This document shows, piece after piece, positions 26,121 through 35,225 of a DNA stretch of 64,000 bases (the stretch's first letter is position 1; each line of letters opens with the position of its first letter). Location of the stretch: NCBI GenBank assembly GCA_016191325.1, contig JACPOV010000008.1:1036351-1100350 (forward strand). Direction: 5' to 3'. The translations under genes were made by a program, and so were the position numbers. The notes below the pieces were generated by a model. It saw only the letters and a program-made list of their open reading frames with translations. It ran no database searches and was not told the DNA's origin. Origin of the DNA: Candidatus Dependentiae bacterium (GTDB lineage Bacteria; Babelota; Babeliae; Babelales; JACPOV01).

Positions 26121-26840
26121 TCAAGGTGTTTTCTTTTTTTGTGATAATAAAATAAGCGATATGAAGAAGAATACCATTGCATAATGCATAAATACTATTT
26201 CTTGCGCGGTTAAATCGCGATGTATCAATGCTTCGGCAGTAATTTGTACTGCTTGGCCGCCATCGAGCAAAGGAAGCGGTAGAAGATTAAAAAGACCAAT
26301 TTGAATGCTTATAACGGCAAGCCAAAGGAAAAAGAAAGCAGCGCTTTCGTTAAATTTTTGATGGGTCGTTGTAATAATTTCTGATGGGCCCATGAGTTTG
26401 GCTCTTTTATAAGCAGGGGAAAAGATACCGCCAAATTCTTTGAAAAGTTCTTTCAATTTTTTCAATGTCGCATTCAAAGCTATAGTAAGGGAGCTTGCCT
26501 CTTGAGAAAAAAAAATAAAAAATAATAAAACTGCAGCAAGCAGACTATTATTAAAAATACCAGCGAGCGTAATAATCATTTTTTGCCAATAGGGCTTTTG
26601 GCTTAATTCATGCGCGGCAATACTTACGTAACCGCCTAATGGAATAAGGGCTATTTGGAACGTTGTATTTTGCGGTTTATATTGAATGAGCGCTGGCCCA
26701 AAACCAACTGAAAACGTCGGCGTTGGTACACCAAACGCGTGGCACGCAAGATAGTGGCCTAATTCATGAAAAAAAACGATAAAACTTAATGCAAGCAACG
26801 TAATGAGAGTTGCGCTGATGCGCTTGATTGAAAAATTCAT
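26121..26840 (-). CDS. M50-family intramembrane metalloprotease (site-2 protease type)
   Basis: The protein cuts membrane-spanning substrates within the bilayer. It has the zinc motif FFHELGHYLACHAFGV (His25, Glu26, His29) and the third ligand region NLLPLPLLDGGQ near residue 200, flanked by four to five hydrophobic segments. The PDZ domain of RseP is missing, and the whole chain is 239 residues, so substrate recognition must differ. Its role may be anti-sigma processing or clearing of signal peptides left by the many exported proteins here; this is inference. The start ATG at 26840 has GGGGGAAC upstream. It reads the same way as the GH3 gene upstream with a 53-nt gap. Confidence 0.9.
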   Translation of the reverse strand: MNFSIKRISATLITLLALSFIVFFHELGHYLACHAFGVPTPTFSVGFGPALIQYKPQNTTFQIALIPLGGYVSIAAHELSQKPYWQKMIITLAGIFNNSLLAAVLLFFIFFSQEASSLTIALNATLKKLKELFKEFGGIFSPAYKRAKLMGPSEIITTTHQKFNESAAFFFLWLAVISIQIGLFNLLPLPLLDGGQAVQITAEALIHRDLTAQEIVFMHYAMVFFFISLILLSQKKKTP

Positions 26841-26893
26841 AGTATTGTTCCCCCTGTGGCTCTACATTACTACAAAACGAGGGCCGATCTCAA

Positions 26894-28051
26894 TTAAGCA
26901 ATAAGCCGCACCTTGTCTGCTAGCAGATTATTTATTGCGGTGTTTACGTCAATTACTGTTCTATGTGCAATGCCTGCCGCCTCTTTGGCGTGTAGAATTT
27001 TTAAAACATGCGCATCGAGTTTTTCGTGCGTAATTATATTTTCTTTAATGGCATTTTCAATTAGTTCTACTGCTTTTGGAACATCAATAGGGCATAATAA
27101 AATATCATTACCAGCAAGCAGGGCCCGTAATTCTATTTCTCCCGACTTATAGTTATTCATAAGTGCTCCCATACCCAGGCCGTCGGTAATAATTAATCCT
27201 TCAAATCCCAGCTCGTTTCTTAAAAATGTAATGACGTTTTTAGAAAAAGTGGTAGGAATACAGTCTTTTTCAAGCGCGGGCACTTCAAGATGCGCGATCA
27301 TAATGCACGGTATGTTTTGTGCGATAAGTTTTTTGAATGGGTAAAGCTCATACTGATTAAGACGATTTAGATCATGATTAATTATTGGTAACGCGAGATG
27401 TGAATCGACAAAAGTATCGCCGTGGCCAGGAAAATGTTTTGCGCAGGTCAAAATGCCCGCATCGCGCATTCCTTGATTAATAAGCACGCAGCAGTTGGCG
27501 ACCTTTTCTTTATTTTCTCCAAATGAGCGTTCATTAATAATCGGATTTAAAGGATTACTATTAAGATCTGCTACAGGCGCTAAATTTAAATGAACGCCAA
27601 CTAATTTGCATTGCAATCCAATTTGATATCCGACTTGATAAATAATTTCGCTATTTTCCAGCGCGCCAAGTATTTTTTGTTTAGGAAACGGAATAACTTC
27701 CGGAATTCGCTGATTCAATCCCCATTCGCAGTCTTGGGCAATTAAAAGTGGAATGTTCGCTCGCGATTGATAGATGTTGGTTGCAACTATTTCTTGCATA
27801 AGTGTGCTTGTTCCCAAATAAATAATTCCCCCAATTCCATACTCGCAAATAAGCATATCAATATAAGATCGATCGACGCGGTATGGTTCAAAATAGTGAT
27901 ACGTAGAGGTCAGAGAAATTTCATCAGCAACTGCGGCAACAATAAAAAGTTGCCCAATTTTTTCGCGTAAACTAAGATTTTCCAATGTTTTTTCTGCCCA
28001 TGTAGCAGAAAGGAGTGAAGGAAGAAAAATTAAAAATAACAAAAAAGCCAT
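26894..28051 (-). CDS. Exported GH3 beta-N-acetylhexosaminidase, NagZ-like
   Basis: NagZ-type enzymes remove N-acetylglucosamine from anhydromuropeptides in peptidoglycan recycling. The GH3 domain covers most of the 385 residues; the branch-specific motif CAKHFPGHGDTFVDSHLAL supplies the catalytic His-Asp pair, and IITDGLGMGAL carries the nucleophilic aspartate. A signal peptide (MAFLLFLIFLPSLLSA) suggests a periplasmic location, unlike cytoplasmic NagZ of E. coli. The ATG follows the stop of the upstream beta-barrel gene directly (TAAATG), and its ribosome site GGAGGA lies inside the end of that gene, so the two are translationally coupled. Wall turnover or attack on chitin-like host polymers are both possible. 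Confidence 0.9.
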   Translation of the reverse strand: MAFLLFLIFLPSLLSATWAEKTLENLSLREKIGQLFIVAAVADEISLTSTYHYFEPYRVDRSYIDMLICEYGIGGIIYLGTSTLMQEIVATNIYQSRANIPLLIAQDCEWGLNQRIPEVIPFPKQKILGALENSEIIYQVGYQIGLQCKLVGVHLNLAPVADLNSNPLNPIINERSFGENKEKVANCCVLINQGMRDAGILTCAKHFPGHGDTFVDSHLALPIINHDLNRLNQYELYPFKKLIAQNIPCIMIAHLEVPALEKDCIPTTFSKNVITFLRNELGFEGLIITDGLGMGALMNNYKSGEIELRALLAGNDILLCPIDVPKAVELIENAIKENIITHEKLDAHVLKILHAKEAAGIAHRTVIDVNTAINNLLADKVRLIA

Positions 28052-29509
28052 TTAGTAAGTTCCTCCAAACTTCACCCAAACTCCCCAATTTGTAAGCGCG
28101 GTATTGCGTGTTGGAAATTCGTAAAGACCGCCAACCCCTGCAAGAAAACTAAACAAACAGCGCTCAATAGTTATTCCTGCGGCAATATGAACTTTATTAA
28201 CCACGGCCGCGCGGGCCTGCGGCGTAATAAAATTGAGATCATTTACTGCAATTGGCGTGAACGATGCATCGTCACTTGCTTGATTATTAATCGTGCTTTC
28301 GCTTGATGTTTTAAAAGGAGCTGATCCAGCGATACCATAGGTGCCCGCAGGAAACGGTTCATCTAATTCAACTTTTTCATTCCCGTGTGCCCATAGATTG
28401 TAACCAATTTCGGCATCAAAAATTCCCTTATTGCATCTAAAGCCAGCGGTAAGATCAACGAAATTATAGGGATGTACCGTTGTTTTAAAGGTGAGAATAT
28501 TCGGCCCTGGTATGTTGCTCGTTCCATCGATTTTATTAAAAGGTAAATAACGGCTCCAGGGTTTAAACAAAAGATCAAAGATGCGATGTTGGCTGCGGCG
28601 AGCAAGATAAATATTTTCTATATCAAAAAAGAGCGCGAGTAATTTGCAGTCGGTATCATTATTGAGCGGAAGTTGAAAATTGGCGCCGATGCCAAATCCA
28701 AAATGGCCATTGTACCCAAGATACGGATCAAAAACGAATTTTGCGTTTTGACCGCCAGAAAGCGGTATTAAAAATAGTGAATACAGCCCAACATGAATTC
28801 CGTCTCGCGATAAAAAAGTGCATCCAAGTTTTGCAGTGATATCGGAAACGCCAGCTTTTTTTTGCGAGCTTGGATTAAAGCGCGCATAGCGCCAGAGCCC
28901 TTGATTGAAAGCCGAAATAAGATCTTGATTATTTGGGCCCGTATTTTGCACGTTTGTTTGCGTTACTTGTAAATCATTTTCGATGAATTGAATTGGCAGG
29001 GCGAATGACAACCAAAACGGCTTAAAAAATTTGTGCTTAACAAGTTTTTTCAAATCTTGATTGTATTCAAGCCAAACGCCGCCTTGTTGTTGTTTTGGAT
29101 TTATAGCAAACGTTCCAGAAAAGTTTGATGGAAGCCCTATCCACTCAGCTCGAACATCCCGTAATGTTGGTTGAAACGTAGCATCACCTTTTACAACTAG
29201 GGAACTCAAACGATTAAATAAAAAATAAGCGGAAATCTTATGCATTGGTTGTGATTGTTGGTAGATGCCAATCGCTTGTAGGCTAGCGAGTCGGTTTCCG
29301 CATTTTTCGTAGACAAAATCGCGCCACCCAGTGGCCCATTGTGCTGCGAGATTGCGATAAATTGGGCGAGTCATCATAAAAAATTGAGCGGTTTTTTCGT
29401 GTTCCTCAACCGGCTGGCAGCGAGACAGGAATTCAAAGCAATCGTCGATTGAATAAGAGAATTGATGGACGATAAGCGAAAAGAGTGCAATTATCCTAAA
29501 GCTCTTCAT
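28052..29509 (-). CDS. Outer-membrane beta-barrel protein of unknown function
   Basis: A signal peptide (MKSFRIIALFSLIVHQFSYS) opens a 485-residue protein made mostly of alternating hydrophobic/polar strands with aromatic ends, finishing VWVKFGGTY, a typical barrel C-terminus with terminal aromatic residue. I use ATG 29509, with AAGG ten bases upstream; TTG 29542 is in frame but would add a charged leader before the signal. No family is recognised. Repeated FGIGANFQL-like strands and NIYLARRS loops fit a porin- or transport-type barrel. Its coupling to the GH3 gene (stop and start codons adjacent) hints at a joint role in the envelope, perhaps uptake of released sugars. It is one of the best signs that the cell is diderm. 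Confidence 0.8.
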   Translation of the reverse strand: MKSFRIIALFSLIVHQFSYSIDDCFEFLSRCQPVEEHEKTAQFFMMTRPIYRNLAAQWATGWRDFVYEKCGNRLASLQAIGIYQQSQPMHKISAYFLFNRLSSLVVKGDATFQPTLRDVRAEWIGLPSNFSGTFAINPKQQQGGVWLEYNQDLKKLVKHKFFKPFWLSFALPIQFIENDLQVTQTNVQNTGPNNQDLISAFNQGLWRYARFNPSSQKKAGVSDITAKLGCTFLSRDGIHVGLYSLFLIPLSGGQNAKFVFDPYLGYNGHFGFGIGANFQLPLNNDTDCKLLALFFDIENIYLARRSQHRIFDLLFKPWSRYLPFNKIDGTSNIPGPNILTFKTTVHPYNFVDLTAGFRCNKGIFDAEIGYNLWAHGNEKVELDEPFPAGTYGIAGSAPFKTSSESTINNQASDDASFTPIAVNDLNFITPQARAAVVNKVHIAAGITIERCLFSFLAGVGGLYEFPTRNTALTNWGVWVKFGGTY

Positions 29510-29676
29510 TATGCGAACCTTTTTTTTATATCGCTTAATCAAATTAAGTTTAAGATAGCTCTTTTAGAAATACAAGAATGCCTGTTGGTATAAAGCTGAA
29601 ATACGAATAGATCGATAACAACGTTTGGCTACAAATAAAGCAATTACATTTTTTGAAATTTCTTACTTAGGAAAAG

Positions 29677-30159
29677 TTATGGCAGGGAGGAATAATTTTT
29701 GGTTATCGATTGTGCATTCTCAGTTAGAAGAAAATTTGCGACTTTTGGATGTTTCGCTGCTATTGCAACCATCGCTGGTGTTTGTTGCATATTATTTTTC
29801 ACTTTTAAATCCAGCGCATATTTCTTTTTTAATTCCCCTATATAAGACAATAGACCATTTTCAGCCAGGAGATGAACCAAGCGAGATCCATCCTCTCGAA
29901 TAATAATCGTATTGAGATCGGCTCCGGTATATTTTTCTTTTTGCAGCCCTTGCAGGAATTTTACGGCGCGATTTTTCTTGTGTTTAATTGCTTTTTTAAT
30001 GGCATCGTTTCCGAAAGCCATCAGTTTTGAAGCTCTTTGCATATTAATAAGTATTTCAGCAGCATCATCTGCATTAATTTTACCCTTTTTTTCCGTATGA
30101 ATGATTCCGGTAAAAAAAAGAATTCCTACCGCAAAAATAATTTGAATTGTTTTTTTCAT
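29677..30159 (-). CDS. Exported ankyrin-repeat protein
   Basis: 160 residues with a signal peptide (MKKTIQIIFAVGILFFTG). Residues 85-155 show two ankyrin-type units: GSRLVHLLAENGLLSYIGEL and QTPAMVAIAAKHPKVANFLL. The upstream 50 residues are lysine-rich and helical (RASKLMAFGNDAIKKAIKHK). Ankyrin units bind proteins; in exported proteins of intracellular bacteria they are common effector modules. Target unknown. It stands alone between the barrel gene and pgi, reading away from pgi, so promoters for both lie in the 90-nt gap at 30160-30249. Confidence 0.82.
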   Translation of the reverse strand: MKKTIQIIFAVGILFFTGIIHTEKKGKINADDAAEILINMQRASKLMAFGNDAIKKAIKHKKNRAVKFLQGLQKEKYTGADLNTIIIREDGSRLVHLLAENGLLSYIGELKKKYALDLKVKNNMQQTPAMVAIAAKHPKVANFLLTENAQSITKNYSSLP

Positions 30160-30249
30160 TTTTGTAATCCCCGCGGTTTAATTTGCGTCTCTGATGAAGT
30201 TGCAGTATAGAATAAATGTCTTTTAGCTTTTAAAAAAGGAAAAAAGTAT

Positions 30250-31560
30250 ATGAAGCGCATTTTTTTTTCAGATAATAACTCGTTGGTTCCGGATCGCGAA
30301 ATTAAAATAATTGTCGAAAAGCTTTCAAGCCAAAAAGAGCGAATGAAAAGTGGCGTTGAAAAGCGTTATGAGACAGATTATGCGTCACTTTATGCGCCAT
30401 TTGACCAAGATGCGCGCCACATAATTAAAAAAGAAATTGCTCGTGTAAGTAATTATGATCCAAGTCTTATAGTGGTGATAGGTATTGGTGGTTCAAACTT
30501 AGGCACGAAAGCAATTTGGCAGGCAATGCAAGGTTTTTGCAACACTGCACAAAAAATTGAAGTGTGTTATGCCGATACGGTGGATCCTGAATTTTCCGCT
30601 TGCTTGATAAAAAAAGTTGAAAACATACTTATTAATAATAAAACTGTAGCGTTGGTTGTTGCAACTAAGTCTGGAACTACCACTGAAACAATAGCTAATT
30701 TTGAGCTACTTTTAGGAATATTAAAAAAGTATCGGCCGGATAATTATTTTCAATTTGTGACCATAATCACAGATCATCAAACTCCGCTCTACGATATTGC
30801 GGTGCATCATAATTTTGGCCTATTGAGCGTACCAAAAAAAGTTGGTGGGCGATTCTCGACGCTTTCTGCTGTTGGTCTTTTTCCGCTCGGATTAATGGGT
30901 ATTGATGTTGATGCGCTTTGTGATGGGGCAGCTTCGATCATTCGCGATGAAATTGTCGATGAAAAAACAAATGATAGTGCACAAAGTGCGGCAATAAATT
31001 ATTGGCATTATATAAATGGCAAACCTATGCGGGATATTTTTTTATTTTCGGTTCTTCTTGAAGGGATTGGGCATTGCTATCGTCAATACATTGGCGAAAG
31101 CTTAGGAAAGCAATTCGATGTACAAAAAAAGGAAGTACGCGTTGGTATTACGCCGCTTGTCTCAATTGGTACTATCGATTTGCATTCAGTGGGCCAATTA
31201 TATTATGGCGGTCCGCGAGATAAAAATACGACATTTATTACCGTAAAAAAAATGCGCGCTGATGTTCACGTGCCTCAAATGAACGAATTTGATTCGTGCG
31301 TAAAAAATATTCAAGGTATTTCTTTTTCGGCAATTATGAATGCGGTTATTAGTGGGGTTAAGGATTCATATGAAAATGAAGGATTGCCATTTACTTCTAT
31401 TGAGTTACCAGAAATATCTTCTTTTTATCTTGGCCAGTTGTTACAGTTTGCTATGATAGAAACAATGTTTGTGGGTTATTTACTCAATATAAATCCATTC
31501 GATCAACCGCATGTTGAACTCTATAAACAAGAAACGAGAAAGATCTTAGCGCATGAGTGA
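30250..31560 (+). CDS. pgi: Glucose-6-phosphate isomerase
   Basis: Interconverts glucose-6-phosphate and fructose-6-phosphate. The 436-residue protein contains the SIS-type sugar-phosphate sites: IGIGGSNLGTKAIW, ATKSGTTTET, and the family motif VGGRFSTLSAVGLFPLGL. The late catalytic histidine lies in GTIDLHSVGQLYYGG. Length matches the shorter bacterial form. ATG 30250 has AAAGGA upstream. The gene is the first of a three-gene run with overlaps (zwf starts 8 nt before the pgi stop), so translation is coupled. Here the isomerase can feed glucose-6-phosphate into the oxidative pentose phosphate branch for NADPH, useful for the neighbouring ribonucleotide reductase and redox proteins. Confidence 0.95.
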   Translation: MKRIFFSDNNSLVPDREIKIIVEKLSSQKERMKSGVEKRYETDYASLYAPFDQDARHIIKKEIARVSNYDPSLIVVIGIGGSNLGTKAIWQAMQGFCNTAQKIEVCYADTVDPEFSACLIKKVENILINNKTVALVVATKSGTTTETIANFELLLGILKKYRPDNYFQFVTIITDHQTPLYDIAVHHNFGLLSVPKKVGGRFSTLSAVGLFPLGLMGIDVDALCDGAASIIRDEIVDEKTNDSAQSAAINYWHYINGKPMRDIFLFSVLLEGIGHCYRQYIGESLGKQFDVQKKEVRVGITPLVSIGTIDLHSVGQLYYGGPRDKNTTFITVKKMRADVHVPQMNEFDSCVKNIQGISFSAIMNAVISGVKDSYENEGLPFTSIELPEISSFYLGQLLQFAMIETMFVGYLLNINPFDQPHVELYKQETRKILAHE

Positions 31561-32947
31561 TTGTACGTTTGTTATTTTAGGAGCGACCGGTGATCTTGCA
31601 AAGCGTAAACTTATGCCGGCGCTCGCAAAGCTAATAAAAGATGAAAAAGTAAAAAATTACGCGATTATTGGCGCTGCAAATAGCGACATCTCTGATGAGC
31701 AGTTTCAAGAACGTTTCAATAATGCCGTTTTGGGTTTAGATAAAGATCTTTTTCCTCTAATGAGACCGCGAATTTTTTATCAGCGCATAGGTTTTGATGA
31801 TCTGGAATCATTTAATATTCTTGGGTCTAAAATTGCAGAAATTGAAAAACGCTTTGCATTATCTGGCAATCGCATTGTGTATGTTGCCGCACCATCGCTT
31901 TATTATTGCCCCATCACTCAATGTTTGGCGATGAGTAAAATCGTTCAGCGTGATCAGTCTGGCGATGCACCATGGCAACGCATTGTCTATGAAAAACCGT
32001 TTGGTGTTGATCAGCAATCTGCGCGTGATATAAATCACTGTATAGCCACTTGGTTTGACGAAAATCAGATTTACAGGGTTGACCATTATCTGACAAAAGA
32101 ATTGGTAAGCAGTATTGTTTTGGTGCGATTTACCAATATTATTTTTGAGCCACTTTGGAATAGCAATTATATTGATTACGTCGAAATTATTTTAAGTGAA
32201 ACGCTTGGCCTTGAGGGCAGAGGACGTTATTACGATAGTTATGGCGTGCTTCGCGATGTGGTACAAAATCATGCAATGCAGCTTCTTTCTTTGATAGCAA
32301 TGGAGTTGCCGGTAAAACTGAGCGCAGAAGGTATTCAAGATCAGAAAACAGAAGTCTTAAAAAATGTTCGCGTAGAGGAAGGTTTTCTGGGGCAATATGA
32401 AGATTATCATAATGAACCCGATGTTGCGCCAAATTCACAGACACCTACTTTTTCTTGCTTGAAAATGGCGGTAGAGACACCTCGCTGGCGCGGAGTTCCT
32501 TTCTATATTAAAGCAGGAAAAAAGCTTGATCGAAAAGATACTTCGATTCATATAAAGTTTAAAAACGTTGATTGCACGCTCAAGGAAAGTTGCGTTTATG
32601 AATCCGATTATTTAACGATCCAAATCGAGCCGAATGCTACTTTTTCATTGCAACTAAACACTAAATTACCGGGAACGCTTTACGGAGTTGCTCCCGTTCA
32701 ATTAACATTTAACCATGATTATGTTTTCCGATCGGCAACGCCAGAAAGTTATGAAATTTTGCTAGAGCAAATTATGGCTGGCGAACAATCGGTTTCAGTT
32801 CGTTTTGATGAGATCGAATATGCATGGGCGGTGATCGATTCGATTAAAAATATGAATTTGCCGCTTTATAACTATAAGCAGCTCTCATCGGGGCCTGATG
32901 AATTAAAAGATTTTGCGCGCAATAATAAAATGAGGTGGCGAGTATGA
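31553..32947 (+). CDS. zwf: Glucose-6-phosphate 1-dehydrogenase
   Basis: Oxidises glucose-6-phosphate to 6-phosphogluconolactone with NADP+ (or NAD+). The 464-residue protein begins with the Rossmann motif FVILGATGDLAKRKLMPAL and carries the catalytic site IYRVDHYLTKELV with the conserved histidine. GVPFYIKAGKKLD in the C-terminal domain also matches the family. It overlaps pgi by 8 nt and gnd by 4 nt (ATGA). No gene for 6-phosphogluconolactonase is seen between zwf and gnd, so it is elsewhere or the lactone opens on its own. Confidence 0.96.
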   Translation: MSDCTFVILGATGDLAKRKLMPALAKLIKDEKVKNYAIIGAANSDISDEQFQERFNNAVLGLDKDLFPLMRPRIFYQRIGFDDLESFNILGSKIAEIEKRFALSGNRIVYVAAPSLYYCPITQCLAMSKIVQRDQSGDAPWQRIVYEKPFGVDQQSARDINHCIATWFDENQIYRVDHYLTKELVSSIVLVRFTNIIFEPLWNSNYIDYVEIILSETLGLEGRGRYYDSYGVLRDVVQNHAMQLLSLIAMELPVKLSAEGIQDQKTEVLKNVRVEEGFLGQYEDYHNEPDVAPNSQTPTFSCLKMAVETPRWRGVPFYIKAGKKLDRKDTSIHIKFKNVDCTLKESCVYESDYLTIQIEPNATFSLQLNTKLPGTLYGVAPVQLTFNHDYVFRSATPESYEILLEQIMAGEQSVSVRFDEIEYAWAVIDSIKNMNLPLYNYKQLSSGPDELKDFARNNKMRWRV

Positions 32948-33834
32948 AAGTAGGGCTCATTGGTTTGGGTAGAATGGGTATTGCAATTGCGGAGCGATTG
33001 CTAGGAGCAAAAATTCATGTTGTGGGTTTTGATGAAAATGCTGACGCGGTAAAAGAATTCGAAAAAATGGGCGGCCAGGGAGTTCGAACTGCTGCAGAAG
33101 TTGGCAATCATACGCAGATTTTTTGGTTGATGGTTCCTGCTGGTGATGCAGTTGATGAAGTGATCGACGAAATTTATCCGAACTTGCGCAGCAAAGCGAT
33201 CGTCATTGATGGCGGCAATAGTAAGTTTACCGATTCAATAAAACGCGCAGAAAAACTTAATTTTCAAGGCGTTCGCTATCTTGATTGCGGCACTTCAGGT
33301 GGGCTGCATGGCAAAGAAAATGGTTTCTCGCTGATGATCGGTGGGGATGCGCAGGCGTATAAAGAAATTGAACCAGTTTTTAAAGCGATAGCGGCACCCA
33401 AAGGATATGGGTTAGTTGGGCCATCGGGTGCAGGGCATTATGTAAAAATGGTGCATAATGGCATTGAATATGCACTTCTTCAGGCGTATGCAGAAGGCTT
33501 ACATTTACTTCATGCAAATTCTCATTACAAAGAACTAGATTTGGCGCAAATCACCGACATTTGGAATCACGGATCGATTATTCGTTCATGGATTTTAGAT
33601 CTCGCGCACCGCATTCTAGAACGTGATCAAGACTTTGCAAAAATTTCAGGAAAGATTTTTGAAAGCGGCACAGGAAAATGGACGGTTGAAGAGGCACATC
33701 GCCATCATGTTCCGGTAAAGCTCATTGAAGATGCGCTAAAAATCCGCGCAGATTCGCGGGAAACCGACGGCGATTACGCAACTAAGCTCGTTGCGCTCTT
33801 ACGCCATGAATTTGGCGGCCATAAGCTGGGATGA
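32944..33834 (+). CDS. gnd: 6-phosphogluconate dehydrogenase, short decarboxylating type
   Basis: Decarboxylates 6-phosphogluconate to ribulose-5-phosphate. The N-terminal dinucleotide fold has KVGLIGLGRMGIAIAERL, and the active-site region contains CGTSGGLHGKENGFSLMIGG and GHYVKMVHNGIEYALLQ with the catalytic lysine. At 296 residues it is the short (YqeC/GndA-like) form, which is often NAD-preferring. ATG 32944 forms an ATGA overlap with zwf; a start at 32935 would put three residues (MAS) before the fold. The gene closes the pentose phosphate run; the next gene, uvrC, has its own promoter. Confidence 0.94.
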   Translation: MKVGLIGLGRMGIAIAERLLGAKIHVVGFDENADAVKEFEKMGGQGVRTAAEVGNHTQIFWLMVPAGDAVDEVIDEIYPNLRSKAIVIDGGNSKFTDSIKRAEKLNFQGVRYLDCGTSGGLHGKENGFSLMIGGDAQAYKEIEPVFKAIAAPKGYGLVGPSGAGHYVKMVHNGIEYALLQAYAEGLHLLHANSHYKELDLAQITDIWNHGSIIRSWILDLAHRILERDQDFAKISGKIFESGTGKWTVEEAHRHHVPVKLIEDALKIRADSRETDGDYATKLVALLRHEFGGHKLG

Positions 33835-33883
33835 CGCATTTGGGGTTTAACATGATTTTTGAGCCATCCAAATTTTATACAAT

Positions 33884-33912
33884 TTTACAATTTGAGTTTA
33901 ATTTGGTATAAT
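33884..33912 (+). promoter_or_regulatory. Strong predicted sigma70 promoter of uvrC-clpB
   Basis: TTTACA (33884-33889), a 17-nt spacer, and a perfect TATAAT (33907-33912) preceded by TGG, an extended -10. The expected transcript start near 33919 leaves about 30 nt of leader before the uvrC ATG. It is the clearest promoter in the window. Confidence 0.8.
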
Positions 33913-33950
33913 TTCCTATGGATTGAGGTAAAAAAGGTGCCAAAAAGCTC

Positions 33951-35222
33951 ATGGAAAAGTCATATCTTTCATTGCCGTTATTGCCGGGCGTTTATCTTTT
34001 CAAGGATAGTCAAAACGCCATTATTTACGTTGGTAAAGCGAAGCTGCTCAGAAAACGTGTTGCATCCTATTTTCAAAAACAGCATGAAGACTGGAAGATA
34101 AAATCGTTGATTGATGAACACTCAACGATTGAGCATATCGTCACGCATACCGAAGCTGAAGCGCTTTTACTTGAAGCGCAACTGATCAAAGAACATCAGC
34201 CAAAATTTAATGTATTCCTAAAAAATGGTCAGCCATTCCTTTATCTGACGGTAACGGCCGATGAACTGCCTCGGTTAGAACTTACGCGCACAAAGAAAAG
34301 AAAAGGGGTCTATTTTGGCCCATTTATACAAAATAAAGGTGCTGTTCGCGCTGGGTACGATTATTTAATAAGAACATTTCGCTTAGACATTTGCAATCGC
34401 AAAATTCCTGATGGGTGCTTGAGATATCATATTGGTATTTGTGCTGGTGCCTGCAAGGATGATTTTGATAAAGAGGGGTATCTTTTTAGAATAAATCTTG
34501 CGACAAGTTTATTGCGCGGTAATTATAAAGATTCTCTTGCGGAGCTGCGTGGGCAGATTGCAAAATGCGTTTTGTCGCTTCAATTTGAAAAAGCGCGTCA
34601 ACTTAACTATTATTTACAGAATTTAGATACGATTTTTGCAAACCTTAAAGTTAAATTCTCTGAAAAAAAATATGCACAAGAAGTTGCGCATGCAACGGCG
34701 CCCGAGCGCCCATTGAAAATTGGAAATTTAACGCTCGGAAAACAACTTCAAGAAATGTTGAAGCTGGATACAGCGCCATCTTCAATAGACTGTTTTGATA
34801 TTTCCCATTTTCAAAGTAAATCGATCGTGGGTTCGTGCATTAGATTTGTTAATGGTGTGCCCGATAAAAATAATTTTCGCCGCTTTGCACTAAAAACAAT
34901 CGATCAGCAAAATGATTATGCGGCGCTGCAAGAAATTGTCGGTCGCCGCTATCGCAATCCTGAAGAAATGCCCGATTTGATTTTGATTGATGGGGGCAAG
35001 GGGCAATTGAGTGCGGTAGTTTCTCTTTTTCCGGAACATGCGGCCAAAATTGTGAGTTTAGCAAAGAGGGAAGAAAGACTCTTTAGTAAAGAATTTCCTG
35101 ATGGTATCTTGTTAGATAAGCAAACTGAGGTTGGCAGATTACTTATCGCATTACGTGATTACGCTCATCATTTTGCGATCACGTATCATCGTCAAAAGCG
35201 CTCAAAGCGATTGGAAGGTTAA
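33951..35222 (+). CDS. uvrC: Excinuclease ABC subunit C, shortened
   Basis: UvrC makes the dual incisions in nucleotide excision repair. The N-terminal GIY-YIG nuclease is clear (PGVYLFKDSQNAIIYVGKAK, then LLRKRVASYF). A UVR motif lies near residue 210 (LRGQIAKCVLSLQFEKARQL). The RNase H-like second nuclease follows (CFDISHFQSKSIVGS, ILIDGGKGQL, AHHFAITYHRQKRSK). The chain then stops: at 423 residues it lacks the C-terminal helix-hairpin-helix domain of the usual 600-residue protein, which binds DNA and is needed for the 5' incision at some lesions. It is too long and complete to be a Cho homologue, which lacks the second nuclease. clpB starts 3 nt after the stop. Confidence 0.92.
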   Translation: MEKSYLSLPLLPGVYLFKDSQNAIIYVGKAKLLRKRVASYFQKQHEDWKIKSLIDEHSTIEHIVTHTEAEALLLEAQLIKEHQPKFNVFLKNGQPFLYLTVTADELPRLELTRTKKRKGVYFGPFIQNKGAVRAGYDYLIRTFRLDICNRKIPDGCLRYHIGICAGACKDDFDKEGYLFRINLATSLLRGNYKDSLAELRGQIAKCVLSLQFEKARQLNYYLQNLDTIFANLKVKFSEKKYAQEVAHATAPERPLKIGNLTLGKQLQEMLKLDTAPSSIDCFDISHFQSKSIVGSCIRFVNGVPDKNNFRRFALKTIDQQNDYAALQEIVGRRYRNPEEMPDLILIDGGKGQLSAVVSLFPEHAAKIVSLAKREERLFSKEFPDGILLDKQTEVGRLLIALRDYAHHFAITYHRQKRSKRLEG

Positions 35223-35225
35223 GAT

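Noticed and set aside
29625-29903. 92-codon plus-strand frame
   Set aside because: It lies antisense to the ankyrin-repeat gene, which has a signal peptide and domain support.
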